Source: Brachypodium distachyon (lineage: Eukaryota > Streptophyta > Magnoliopsida > Poales > Poaceae). Taken from it: 64,000 bases of DNA. This document shows positions 38,556-49,251 of the stretch, one piece after another. A program made the translations under genes and the position numbers. Within the stretch, counting starts at the first letter, position 1. Every line of letters starts with the position of its first letter. Below the pieces are notes generated by a model. It did not search any database. It was not told the DNA's origin and worked only from the letters and a program-made list of their open reading frames with translations. The stretch covers positions 7,461,501 to 7,525,500 of the forward strand of contig NC_016131.3 in assembly GCF_000005505.3 (NCBI RefSeq). Direction: 5' to 3'.

Positions 38556-41407
38556 ATGTTATCGTCCTCCTCGTCTTCGTCGTCTTCAGAGGTGGCGGCC
38601 GGCGGAATCTCAGGTTCATCGAGGGCGGCGGGCGGCGGCGCGTCCAGTTCATCGGGCGGCGCGGCGGCCCGCGGAGAGTCCAGTTGGGCGAGGGCGGCGG
38701 TGAGGGTCCAGATGGGCGTCGCGCCGTTCCAGGACGGCCAATACGTGCGGCTCTTCAACCGCGGCCGCGGGGGCTACCTCTTCGCCGACGAGACCGGGCG
38801 GGGCGTCTCCGTCGACCACCGCCGCGGCATGGTCAACACGGCGTGGGTCGTGCAGATCGTGGAGACCAAGACGTCCTACCACGCCCTGCTCCGCGGCGCC
38901 TACGGCCGGCACCTCGCCGTCACGCGCGCCCAGCCGCGCCCCGGCCACGTCGGCTGGAGCGCCGCGCAGTGCGTCTTCGACGAGCCGGAGGACACGCACG
39001 TCATGTGGTGGACCACCCCGGGGAAGAAGGGCAGCGTCGTGCTGCTCCACGGCACGTCGGCCAACCTCGGGGCGCTCCGGGCCAACGGCCGGTACCGCCG
39101 CTGGCACAGGTGCGTCACCGTCGAGGCCATCAATCGCACCCGCGTCACCTCCATGATGGAGTGGGAGGTTGAGGTCATTCCCCTCAGGGTGGAAAGGCCA
39201 CCGTACCAGCTGCGACCAGGAGGCGCCAATATTGTAAGCTCGTTCTTCACCCGCTTCTTCCTTGCACGACTCTTGGTGGTTCTGAAAATCGTGTTCTCAT
39301 CGGACGCTTTTTCTTTGGGATCGATCATTTCCGACAAACAAGTGCTGTTTATATACCGCTTCTATTCCATTTGCTTCAATAGAACCGGTCTTATCGTGAC
39401 CGACCAACTTTTGGTTGAAGACGAGTAGTATTGCGCAACATAGGCCTGCACCTAATCTTTGTAGTACTATTGCGCAACAATACTAGTACTACAAAGAGAC
39501 TGATACAAAGAGAGTGATCCCGGCTTAATTATTATTTTAGGAGTTCCTTGCTTAAATATGATGATTGGGTCCTTTGATGGTACCTAATTTTGTAGGTGGA
39601 GCAGTTAATATTAGATACAAAGAGATTTCCCTGTTAGTGCTGCAAAGCAACCTTTGAAACAGAAGTAGTACCCTTCTTGCTTCAGTTTCTAATTTTGTGA
39701 ATTGAGTTATTCTTAATTAGAGGATCGATCATGTGTGTCATTTATGCCGTGCTTTCTGTCACCTAAGAATTCTTGTGCAATTTGCATGTGCAGACATGGT
39801 GCCTGGGCTCTGCGGAGTTTATGGAAGTTAGTTACATCCTGGCAGATGATAACGGGAGCACCAATGGCCGGGACTGGGTGATTGTCCCGTTCTACGGCAG
39901 GAGTCTAATGGAGATGGGCAATGAATTGGCACGTCGGCTGGGCAATGGTATCAACTTCCAAGACATCACCCTCTTCATTCAGGCGGGCAACCTTGGGCAG
40001 CCCACCCTTCTGCTCACCGACTTGCCCCATAGAGACGACCCCGTTGACATCGTGGTGTTCAAGGTTGGCACACCAGGTGGGAATTGTACTTCCGTTCTGT
40101 AGTAGTTTGCACGTTTGTTCTTCTGTTGGAATATTGAACTATGCCTCTTCTTTTGAGGTACAATCGGCAAATTAGGATCAAGAATCTAGGTCGTTCATTT
40201 GATATCTTTCGGTTTTGACTTTGTTGTGTAGATGGCATATGATATTTTAATGCTTAATGGGAAAAATAAATTGGTATGCGATCGCGTAAAGTTGTCAATA
40301 AAATATAATTCCTCTATTTACACTATGGTACATAAAGATAAATTGACATAAGCACTGTGAAATTATTGATCGATTAAAAATACTATTTCAATGGATGAAC
40401 ACCCACCTCTGTTCTTGAATTTTATTTACTTGATATATTATTCTGTGCCCTGTGGTCTTCAAAACATAAAATAACTATTAGTGGCCAGCAGATGTTAAAT
40501 ATTTCAGTTTTCCCATGTTCGATCATCTCGTTTGACGTGCGTTCGGGTTCAAAGTATATGCTGGTAGTGGCAGCAAATATTCAGTTTAGTTGCCTTCTGG
40601 AGCTGCAGTAGTTTAAAGTGCATTGATTGTCAAAGGCATCCAGCTGGCCAGTTTATAGATACAGATGCATGTTTCCTAAAAAAAGATACAGATGTATGTA
40701 AAATGCTAATGCCACCTTAGTTTCTAAATATAAGATGTTCTAGTTTTGCTTTAAGTCAAATTTCTTAAAGTTTGACCAAACTTATAGAAAAATGTACTAA
40801 CATGTTCAATATAAAATATGTATCATGATGGATGTAAGGAAACAAATTTAGAGTTGTAAATGTTGGTAGATTTATCTATAAATTTGGTGAAACTTTAAAA
40901 AGTTTGACTTCGGACAAAACTAGAACATCTCATATTTAGGAATGGAGGGGATAGTAAATAGCTTGTGCTGATACACGGGCCACGGCTAGCTCAAATATTT
41001 CTGTATCAAATGATGCGCAGCATAATTTTGCAGTTACCTGGTTTCATGCTATACTAGATCCAGAGGAAATATTAACATGCACAAACTTAATCTATTATCA
41101 ATGCACAATCTGCGGTTCCTTTCATTCGTAATTTCATACTCTGCCATGGTGTTCTACTTAGGTAATCTTAAATGCCAAACTCTTTCTGAAATAGACTCCT
41201 CTTTATGTCATTTCACTTATGTTCTCATGTGCATATGTCACGAGTGAGCTTTTAGTCATATGATAATGTCTCAGTGCTCATCTTATCTGCACTACATCCT
41301 GAGCTTTGAGTAGATGTTTTAGCTTTCTGTTTCTGACCTCTCACTTCGATCACTTGGCTCCAGGGCACGACCGGCTGCGTTTTCCGGATCTTCATGCTGA
41401 GCAGTAG
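38556..41407 (+). CDS. DUF569 (fascin-like, actin-crosslinking-type fold) protein
   Basis: Three exons, 38556-39233, 39794-40076 and 41364-41407, keep frame (1005 nt, 334 aa). After a Ser/Gly/Ala-rich, probably disordered start of about 50 residues, the protein shows the plant DUF569 pattern: YVRLFNRGRGGYLFADETGR, then GVSVDHRRGMVNTAWVVQIV and YGRHLAVT. This is a beta-trefoil resembling fascin. Exon 2 gives a second conserved C-terminal block (DWVIVPFYGRSLMEMGNELA). Exon 3 adds a short tail ending HAEQ. Translation could also start at 38712 (MGVAPFQDGQ). The molecular role of the family is poorly defined. Confidence 0.85.
40714..40956. mobile_element. Stowaway-like MITE (about 240 bp) in DUF569 intron 2
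   Basis: The left arm TTAGTTTCTAAATATAAGATG and the right arm CATCTCATATTTAGGAATGG are inverted relatives. Internal arms around AAGTTTGACC and AAAGTTTGACTTC also pair. The right end GGAGGGGATAGTA is close to the Stowaway terminus; the left terminus is worn. Confidence 0.7.
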
Positions 41408-43425
41408 AAGAGAAGGATAGGATCAGCCAACAGTTCTTCCCCTGGACAGCACTGTCAAGGCCTCCTCAATTTTACTGCAGAGTGATGGCCTGACAAGGAT
41501 TAGCAGTTCCCCTTTGTTTCTCTGAACAGTTCATACTTCATAGTCGTACTGTTAGTTCTACGATATATGTAGTCAGTTACGAAACATGGCCAAGACGATG
41601 AAGTTTTGTTCTGTTGTCTTTTGGAACTTCAGAGAAATTAAACATGCTGCTCGATTTGCTAGTACTCTGTTAGTTGTTGATAGAATTGTTCATACAGTAC
41701 TACATTTCTCAGTTCCAGATCGAGTGTTTGATGCCTTCTGAGAGTAGTCAATTCCCATTTGTTAGCGGAAACATTGCAGGCTGTGTTAGCACTCCGACTT
41801 TTCAGGTTTTGCTGAAAATATCCTTTTCCACACCGATTTCTGTAGTTAAATACGGAGTATAAACGAACACCCAAAGACTCAGCAATCGGCGACCCTAGGA
41901 ATCCTTAGCTCGTCTTAGCCGTCACACCATAATGCCAATTAGGGGCCTCTTTGATTCGAAGGAATTTCATACCGTAGAAACTTTCAGGGTTTCTTTATAG
42001 CTCGTTTTATTTGCAGGATTTGAAATCAATAGGAATATTTTCTGTGAACTAGTTTGCATGCTATTCCAAAGAAAAAAAATTCCACAAGGTCTAACCTCAT
42101 GAAAATTTCCTTTCTCCCTATGATAACTATGAGTACTGAGTAGCACATAATACTTCAAGCAAAATCTGTATTTTTTCTGTGGTGCAATCAAACAACTTTT
42201 ACTGAACATTCTTTTATTTTGAATTCTTGTAGGATTCAACATGCCATGACATTCAAATCTTTTCTTTTTCCTATTCTTATTGCTTGTGTTTTTGAAATCC
42301 TGCGAATCAAAGAGGCCCTAGTTCTCCGCGAATGGCGGGGCCGCGGGGTTGACGTCAGAATTCCATGAATCTATAATCTCCGGAAAGTGAATCCCCACTA
42401 TAATGCATTTAATGTTTCCAAGCTGTACATGTGAAGTGTCCACATCATATACATGCAAAATGTCCACATCACCATCCACATCATGTGTTGCACTCCACTA
42501 GCAATTAATTTATGTCGCTCCTTCGACAATTCAACCTTTTAGCTCATAGGACTTTTCATCTCCACGTTGTATATAAATATTTTACCAAGTACCCATATTT
42601 TCATGATATGTATGTTGATCTTTCTCATAACTGCGAGTATTCAGGTTTTCCTAAGCTTCGCCTTTTCGTTTTTGCTGAAGTTGTGAATGTTCACGTAGAT
42701 CAAAATTACTCCTATATATGTTATGGATGATAAAATTATTTTTCCTACAATATTCATATTTCTTTTGTATTTGATCATATTGTTATAATTTGTTGCTAAC
42801 ATCACGTTAGGATATGTAAATGAAATTTTCCGCGGCAACACATAAGGATTGACCCGGTGTGTATATAAAGATAGGAGAAATCTAACCGGCACATGTGTGC
42901 CAGTCGATAATGTAATTTCTCCGTGGACATACCGGTAGAATCAGGAGCCATAGACTTTTTCAATCAAGATGGTTATGTCTACTATTTGGAATTCGATTAC
43001 AATCTGCAAATCAAAGTCCAGTACTCTGGAGGCAAACAAATTTTTTTTACCACTAAAACACCTCTTTATTAATTTACAGCATTTTTTCTGTCTCTAAATT
43101 ATTCCTCCCGAAGGTAAAGATAGCGTTCGTGAATCGTGAGTTCATCTCTCATCAACTTTGAAGCCCCGAAGAAAAACCTCTCATCAAAAGAAACCTCCTC
43201 CAGTGATCCAGTCCTCCCCAAGCATGCCCACATGTCAGACTCCTACGGTCTCCATAGCGCACACGGCCGGGTCGGACCGCACGCGCACAAACAGCCAACT
43301 GCCTCCAAAACTACATCGCGGCAGCCCCGAACACGGTGCTTTCCGCAGCCAAATCGAGATCTCTCCGTCTCTCCCCCTACCGTCCGCCTCACGCCGGCCG
43401 GCCGCGGCAGCGAATTCCAGAAGAG
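41408..43425. other. Spacer between DUF569 and TMCO1 genes
   Basis: Holds the DUF569 3' UTR and a 376-bp Tourist-like MITE (41943-42318). The rest is AT-rich (42400-43100), followed by the GC-rich TMCO1 leader. No other gene is seen. Confidence 0.5.
41943..42318. mobile_element. Tourist-like (PIF/Harbinger) MITE, 376 bp
   Basis: A perfect 16-bp terminal inverted repeat, GGGCCTCTTTGATTCG at the left and CGAATCAAAGAGGCCC at the right, is flanked by the 3-bp direct repeat TAG on both sides (41940-41942 and 42319-42321). The interior is AT-rich, with no ORF encoding a transposase. Confidence 0.85.
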
Positions 43426-44031
43426 ATGGCCTCGGCGCTCTCCTCCTTGCGCTACGGCGACAGCCTGTCGGTGGTGGCCATCTCGGGCGCCACGGCCGTG
43501 CTCTGCGAGGCCATCTCCTGGCTCCTCATCTACCGCACCGCCACCTACAACTCCCTCCGCCTCTCCATCGAGCGCCACTCCCGCAAGCTCGACTCCATGA
43601 AGTCCACCTCCTCCGGCGGCGAAGGCGCCTCCTCCCAGCCCGCCGGCTCCTCCTCCTCCTCGCGGGCCAAGAAGATGGACCGCGTCGAGACCAGCCTCAA
43701 GGACGCCGCGCGGGAGCTCTCGCTCGCCAAGCTCAAGTCCGGCGCCGTCGTCGCCGCCGTGCTCTTCGTCGTATTCGGCCTCCTCAACTCGCTCTTCGAG
43801 GGCCGCGCCGTCGCCAAGCTGCCCTTCGCGCCCGTGCCGCTCGTGCAGCGGATGAGCCACCGCGGCCTGCCCGGGACCGACCCCACCGACTGCGCCATGG
43901 TCTTCCTCTACTTCCTCTGCTCCATGAGCATCCGGACCAATCTCCAGAAGCTGCTCGGCTTCACGCCGCCCCGTGCAGCCGCCGCCGCCGGCGGGGGCCT
44001 CTTCCCCATGCCCGATCCCAAAGTCAATTGA
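43426..44031 (+). CDS. TMCO1: TMCO1-type ER calcium load-activated calcium channel
   Basis: The single-exon product of 201 aa starts MASALSSLRYGDSLSVVAIS. It matches the TMCO1 family across its length. The first membrane segment includes LCEAISWLLIYR. A charged coiled coil (about residues 45-100) follows, then a second membrane segment (GAVVAAVLFVVFGLLNSLFE). The conserved GRAVAKLPFAP and RMSHRGLPGTDPTDCAMVFL lead into the last membrane segment and a C-terminal Pro/Gly tail. The family forms a calcium leak channel in the ER and associates with multipass translocons. The ATG at 43426 is preferred over an upstream in-frame ATG at 43336, because the family begins close to this membrane segment. 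Confidence 0.93.
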   Translation: MASALSSLRYGDSLSVVAISGATAVLCEAISWLLIYRTATYNSLRLSIERHSRKLDSMKSTSSGGEGASSQPAGSSSSSRAKKMDRVETSLKDAARELSLAKLKSGAVVAAVLFVVFGLLNSLFEGRAVAKLPFAPVPLVQRMSHRGLPGTDPTDCAMVFLYFLCSMSIRTNLQKLLGFTPPRAAAAAGGGLFPMPDPKVN

Positions 44032-44893
44032 GGTACCAAATCCATCCTTTGCTCTAATTTTTCTGCTGTTAGATTTACTGCTTGCGTCCTGGATCTACTG
44101 ATACAAACATGGCTTGGTTGTTGTTATGATTGGATTTCTGGACGCATCTGGGTGATAAGTGCGTGACGGTTTCATTAGATTCGTGGACTTTACTATCCTA
44201 TTAGAATCGAGTGAGCACTTAGGGAAAACTGAAGTTGTTAAATGCTGCATCCTTGGGTTTGATCCTTCTGTTGGTGGGGGTAAATCTAGAATTAAACTTC
44301 CGAGTTACTATTATTGGCTAGAATAATTATCTGTGTACTTGGGTGAGGTTTATTAAGGCACGTGAATCGTGTAATGCATCTTTAGCATTGTATTTAACTT
44401 GAATCATTAGCATTATTTAAGTTTGATAAACTAAGGAATCCAGAAGTGTGCTTCAGTGTCATGATGCACAAAGCATTTTGAAACAGTTATGTCTACGTTC
44501 TAGATTAGAGGCCAAGAATATAAACAGTCTGAGCTAGTTTTCCTCATTGTCTTGGTACTAGAGGCGAAGAGTATATGACTGTACAAGTTGTAGAAGCAGG
44601 AGAACTAGTCTTCTTCAAGCAGAGCATGCCACTGCTGTTGATTGCGTATTAGTAGTTAAGCTTCATAATGTGTTGGATCATGGAATCGCCTCATGGAATC
44701 ACGGTATCAAGGGAATAGAGAATACAGTGCCTTTCGTGATGTTGATGCTATATTCAAAAGTTAGTGAGAATAATGTCATTTTCTATGGCAACTCTTAATG
44801 GATAATACAGTTTTGTGTTGATATACTTTGGATACACTTAACCATACCAATCACCACTCGAACTATTACTCACTGATCAATATATTTATTTTT

Positions 44894-45303
44894 AAGGTCA
44901 TACTGTTATAACTTTCTGGGTAGACCATTGATAAATATCATTGCAGTAAATGCAGTAGATACACTGTACTATATACCAATCACCACTCTGAGTAATTTCC
45001 TCATGTGATCAATATATTTAGTTTCAGTCATACCATCATTTAGTTTTAAGGTCATAATCTTATACTCCCTCCGTCTCATACTAAGTGACGAAATATTACA
45101 TGTATCTAGACGCTTTTTGGGTATAGATATATCCATATTTGGACAAATTTGAGTCACTTAATATGGGACGGAGGGAGTAACTTTCTGGGTAGACCATTGA
45201 TAAATATCATTGCAGTAAATGCAGTAGATACACTATACTATACCAATCACCACTCTGAGTTATTTGCTCATGTGATCAATATATTTAGTTTCAGTCATAC
45301 AAT
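44894..45303. repeat. Local direct duplication interrupted by a MITE
   Basis: About 125 bp beginning AACTTTCTGGGTAGACCATT at 44911 is repeated from 45180 with few differences (both include ATAAATATCATTGCAGTAAA). The 45063-45179 Stowaway element lies exactly between the two copies. Only one copy of this unit is present in the paralogous segment near 49636-49760. Confidence 0.8.
45063..45179. mobile_element. Stowaway MITE (117 bp), reverse orientation
   Basis: The termini TACTCCCTCCGTCTCATACT and the inverted AATATGGGACGGAGGGAGTA are flanked by TA. The interior is the reverse complement of the family seen at 9172 and 34912, with AGATACAT-like motifs in opposite order. Confidence 0.88.
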
Positions 45304-47529
45304 TGTATTATTGGTTTTCCTGAAACACCCTGATGGACTTGCTTGAATTTTGTCCCGAGCCCCTCGACTTTCTGGAGATGTTCTTTTGCATGATCAAAAG
45401 TGAACTTAATTGCTGATGATGGATGAATCATGCTTTCTTTCTCATAAGTCATCTCCAGATACCTCAATTATGGGCCCTTGGGACATGGCATGACCGTTCA
45501 ACTTTATTCTTCCAGATGTTTATTTCTAGTATGTGTTTTATTAAGTCTTCTTTTGGTGTCTGCGCATGTCCATATGATTATGCATATGTGAGTGGATTGT
45601 TGATTCTACTATATGTGATGTCATCCATAATCCATTCCCGTTTCAGCACCTAATGAGATAGGGAAAGTGGTACCTCTTGGTCAGAACGAAGGCTAAGTTC
45701 CTCATTATTTCGTATGTTCACAGCCGCCCACAGGTACGAGTGGTAAGGTGGGGGTGGGGATTCAAGATGATCTTTGATTAGACACGTGAGTTTTTGCATT
45801 GAAGCATGCATGCAGCAGTTCAGAATGTTGCAGTTGCAGCAAATAAAGTTGAGTTAGGACAGCGACTTGACACTCCATGTTGTAGATCTCCATATTTCTT
45901 TGTTGGCTCAGTTTTTCTCACCCTTTTAGCTTCAGCTGAATGTTTTGCTATGTCTTGTTGTACAAAGTGGAAACAGTGTTTCCTCTCCAGCTACTTGATC
46001 TGCAAAGCCTGTCTCTAACTTCTACAGTCCCCTTCTTTTGTTGCAGCCTGGTCTATATACATACCTTGTCATGGCGCTTGATCTCAACCTCAGGAAGGAG
46101 TCACCCCAAAGGATGGAACAAATAACAAGGTCGATCAGGGGAGAGGAGTAATACTCAACAAGATTCTGTAATGATAAATCCCGTCCGATTCATTTTTCCC
46201 CAACTCACCAGTTCCTGGGTCTGGTTTCGCACACCCATGATACGCGGACACGAACCGATTTGTTTTGTTCTGTCTGTAGGCAGGCTGGATCATGAACACG
46301 AAGGTCGCGCCTGCTACCAGCCAAGTAATTGGTGCAGTCTGACCTTGAACTCTCGTATAGTTTTTGTTTCATCGTCAGCCGTTCTCTCGCATTGATTGAT
46401 TTGAATCTCTATCGTGATGCAAGTTGCGACGGGCATCGGGCGAGAGTTTCATATCTCGTCTTGTTCTTGTTCTTCTGAATTGATCGATAACAAGCTGTAA
46501 CTTCGGTTGCTCGCTGTTCATTGTCTGCCGTGCAATGCTTCTTTGCTTGTTGAGTTGTTGACATTTGTGCACGAACCAATGCAATTGCAACTTGCGGCGC
46601 TCGCCTGTCTCTGCTTGACTGCACTCGTCACAGAAAATTTCAACTTTCGTTGTCGATATTGACATACAAGTGCGGTACCAGCCGCTAGGCAGAAAGCTGT
46701 CGGTAACATATAGCCGCTGTGTACCGCACTCGCGATGGGGAAACATAGGATGCGTCATCCAATCGAAGGGCGAGGGCAGGGTATTGCCCTGAAATCCCAC
46801 TCCCACCAACCAAGGCAGGGACAGACCATCATTTTCCTTGGCCGCGCCCCCCGTCCCCGTGTAGCATTGACCTACCTTGGCCTCTCCATGGCGAGAACGT
46901 ACCGAGGCCAAGGGCGGCCGAGCCCAGGGCAGTCGGATCAGGTGATGGCTGGCGAGGGAGGGGAGCAGCGATCGCTGGCGTCGGAGGAGGAGATGGCGGC
47001 GGTGGAGCCGAGGTTGCCTGAGAAGAGAGAAGAGGTGGGCGGGGGACGAGGGGCGGCGCTCCGGCCATGGCGAGCGGGGGCCGAGTCTGGTAGATGGTGG
47101 GGAACAACGGCGGCGGGCCTTTTCCTTATCTTTTGGTCGCTCCGGCGGTGGTTACGGAGGTGGGCTGTAAGTGGCGGGGGTTTGCGCGGTTGAAAATTCA
47201 GTGGCAGTTACCTTCGCACGTGGGGAGGAAAAGGATAGTGCAGCCCTATCGAGTGATGCAAATATACATCACTTGCCTCAGTTTTTTGGGGCATGCCTTA
47301 AAATTATAGGGCACATGGTAGCTATACAACATCTGTTGGAGTGACGTTTTTGGCCTCTCGTGTCCTAAAAAATGGTTTTTGGGCACAAACCCTATTTTAC
47401 GTCATCTGTTGGGGATGCTCTTAGTTGATCTGGGTTAGCGTGGGCACACCATCCCATTCTGGCTAGCGCACACACGACCAGACCCTACAAATCCAATCCA
47501 ATCGGTTGGGGACTCGACGCGAACGCGAG

Positions 47530-47632
47530 ATGCTGCGGCGCGTCTTCAGCCGCTACGATGCCGGCGCGCCGGAGGAGCCGACGCCGAAGCCCTTCTCCTT
47601 CGCTGATTCCCTCCCAACGAGGCCACAAGTTG
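47530..47632 (+). pseudogene. Truncated duplicate of DUF946 gene exon 1
   Basis: ATG at 47530 opens MLRRVFSRYDAGAPEEPTPK and continues PFSFADSLPTRPQ, parallel to MLARFFGRADAGAPEPFSFA at 50802. The splice donor is damaged: the intact gene has CCACAAG/GTGACC while this copy has CCACAAGTTGACC. No second exon follows before the sulfotransferase gene. About 70 bp of upstream sequence is also shared, so the leader and first exon were copied together. Confidence 0.8.
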
Positions 47633-48180
47633 ACCTTCTTCGTCTGTTTTTTTTTGCCTTTCGCCTTTTTCTTTATTTTGAGAGAATTTCATATTTGCCA
47701 CTCAAACTTTGCGCAGATGCCCAAATAATGCCACTTAGGATTTCTGATTTCAAATTTGTCACTCAAATTTTGCATGGTGGTACAAATATGCCGCAACCGT
47801 TAGTTGACCGTTAAGTAAGAGATGCGACGCGCCTCCCCTCCGCTCCTTCAGAAGTTCGCCTTCTGAATTTGGATCACAACTTAACACATCCATTCAAGCT
47901 TAGATGTTATTTTATTGACCATGCGATCCATGCGTTCTTCAAGATAACGAAGCTATCTATGTGAGGAAAAATATCAGGCAATCAGGCAAAAGAACTTGTC
48001 ATCTTGTGCATGTGCTGCCATGCCCGTATACAGTGGACGAGTTGCCTTGCCAAGTTCGCTTCCGTCTTGTGGGGCATCAACCAACTACTACGTGTTGTTC
48101 TATTTATAGCGTCAGATACAACATATGCCGACGAGCACTTTCATCCTTGATCAATCTCTTGCAAGTGCTGCAGCGCATCA

Positions 48181-49251
48181 ATGGCGTCGAGTAACGCAAC
48201 AAGTCACAAGTGCTCCAGCAGGGCAGCAGGCCCCGTCCCATTCAAGGACTTTGAAGACGATGTCCTCCACCAGGTGCCGGAGAGGACGTCTCCGGAAGAT
48301 CACGACGCTCTGGTCTCCTCCCTGCCGAGCACGGTGCTGCCCGGCGTCCAGTTATTCAAGCTCCGTCTGTATCAGGGTTTCTGGCTGCACGAGAGGCTGG
48401 TCCCGGGGGCCGTCGCTCTCCAGCAACGCTTCGAGCCCCGCCCGGACGACGTGGTCGTCGCCAGCATGCCCAAGTGCGGCACCACGTGGCTCATCGCGCT
48501 GACGTTCGCCGCCATGGCTCGCCGCGCTTACCCGCCCGCCGGCGCCGACCACCCGCTGCTCCGCCTCAACCCGCATCATGTTGCCCCTTTCATGGACCTG
48601 TTCTTCGCCCAAGGCCGGGAGGCCGTGCTCGACGCGCTCCCGTCCCCGCGTCTCATGTTCACGCACATGCCGCTCGCCATGCTGCCGCGCGCCGCGCCGC
48701 CGGCTTCGTCCGGCGCCGGCGCCGGCGGTGGCGGGTGCAGGGTCGTCTACATCTGCAGGGAGCCCAAGGATATGGCCGTCTCCCTGTGGCATTTCCGTCG
48801 GGTGCTCTGCCCTGAGCTCTCGTTCGCCGACACCTTCGAGTCCTTCTGCGCCGGCCGGTCCAGCGGGCCGTTCTGGGACCACATCCTCGGCTACTGGCGC
48901 GCGAGCGCCGCTACGCCGGACAACGTGCTCTTCCTGCGGTACGAGGAGCTGCTGCGTGACCCCGCGGACAATGTCAGGAAGCTGGCGCGCTTCGTCGGGC
49001 TCCCGTTCTCCGACGCGGAGGAGGAGGCCGGCGTCGTTCACGCCATCGTCGAGCTGTGCAACCTCGACAACATGAGGAGCCTGGAGGCCAACAAGAGCGG
49101 CCACCTGCCCTACATCAACTTCCCAAACAAGTCCCTCTTCCGGAAGGGAGTGGCCGGCGACTGGGTGAACCACATGACGCCGGAGATGGCACGCCGCATG
49201 GACGATATCGTCGCGGAGAAATTTCGAGGCACGGGGCTCACTTTCCCGTGA
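48181..49251 (+). CDS. Cytosolic sulfotransferase (SOT family), intronless
   Basis: The 356-aa protein has the PAPS-dependent sulfotransferase motifs in order. The 5'-phosphosulfate loop PKCGTTW is at residues 97-103. The catalytic-type histidine in FTHMP is near residue 162. The 3'-phosphate motif YICREPKDMAVSLWHF covers residues 190-205. The C-terminal RKGVAGDW, which is RKGxxGDW of the family, is near 321. Plant members transfer sulfate from PAPS to flavonoids, brassinosteroids, hydroxyjasmonate or similar small molecules in the cytosol; the substrate cannot be read from sequence. An Ala/Gly insert (PPASSGAGAGGGG) lies before the YICREP block. The gene sits between two copies of a duplicated segment. 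Confidence 0.93.
   Translation: MASSNATSHKCSSRAAGPVPFKDFEDDVLHQVPERTSPEDHDALVSSLPSTVLPGVQLFKLRLYQGFWLHERLVPGAVALQQRFEPRPDDVVVASMPKCGTTWLIALTFAAMARRAYPPAGADHPLLRLNPHHVAPFMDLFFAQGREAVLDALPSPRLMFTHMPLAMLPRAAPPASSGAGAGGGGCRVVYICREPKDMAVSLWHFRRVLCPELSFADTFESFCAGRSSGPFWDHILGYWRASAATPDNVLFLRYEELLRDPADNVRKLARFVGLPFSDAEEEAGVVHAIVELCNLDNMRSLEANKSGHLPYINFPNKSLFRKGVAGDWVNHMTPEMARRMDDIVAEKFRGTGLTFP

Larger units (their letters stand above)
44032..48180. other. Repetitive spacer carrying duplication copy A
   Basis: Contains the TMCO1 3' side, then blocks at 44216-44345, 44905-45655, 46430-46880 and 47455-47645 that recur in the same order at 49496-50890. A local direct duplication and a Stowaway MITE (45063-45179) lie inside. 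The 46890-47450 portion is absent from the other copy. It has GC-rich ORFs without recognised domains and ends CTGTTGGGGATGCTCTTAG, typical of transposon debris. Confidence 0.6.

Noticed and set aside
46375..47193. ORFs of 90-180 codons near 46.4-47.2 kb
   Set aside because: They overlap the duplicated non-coding spacer on both strands and are not conserved as frames between copies A and B.
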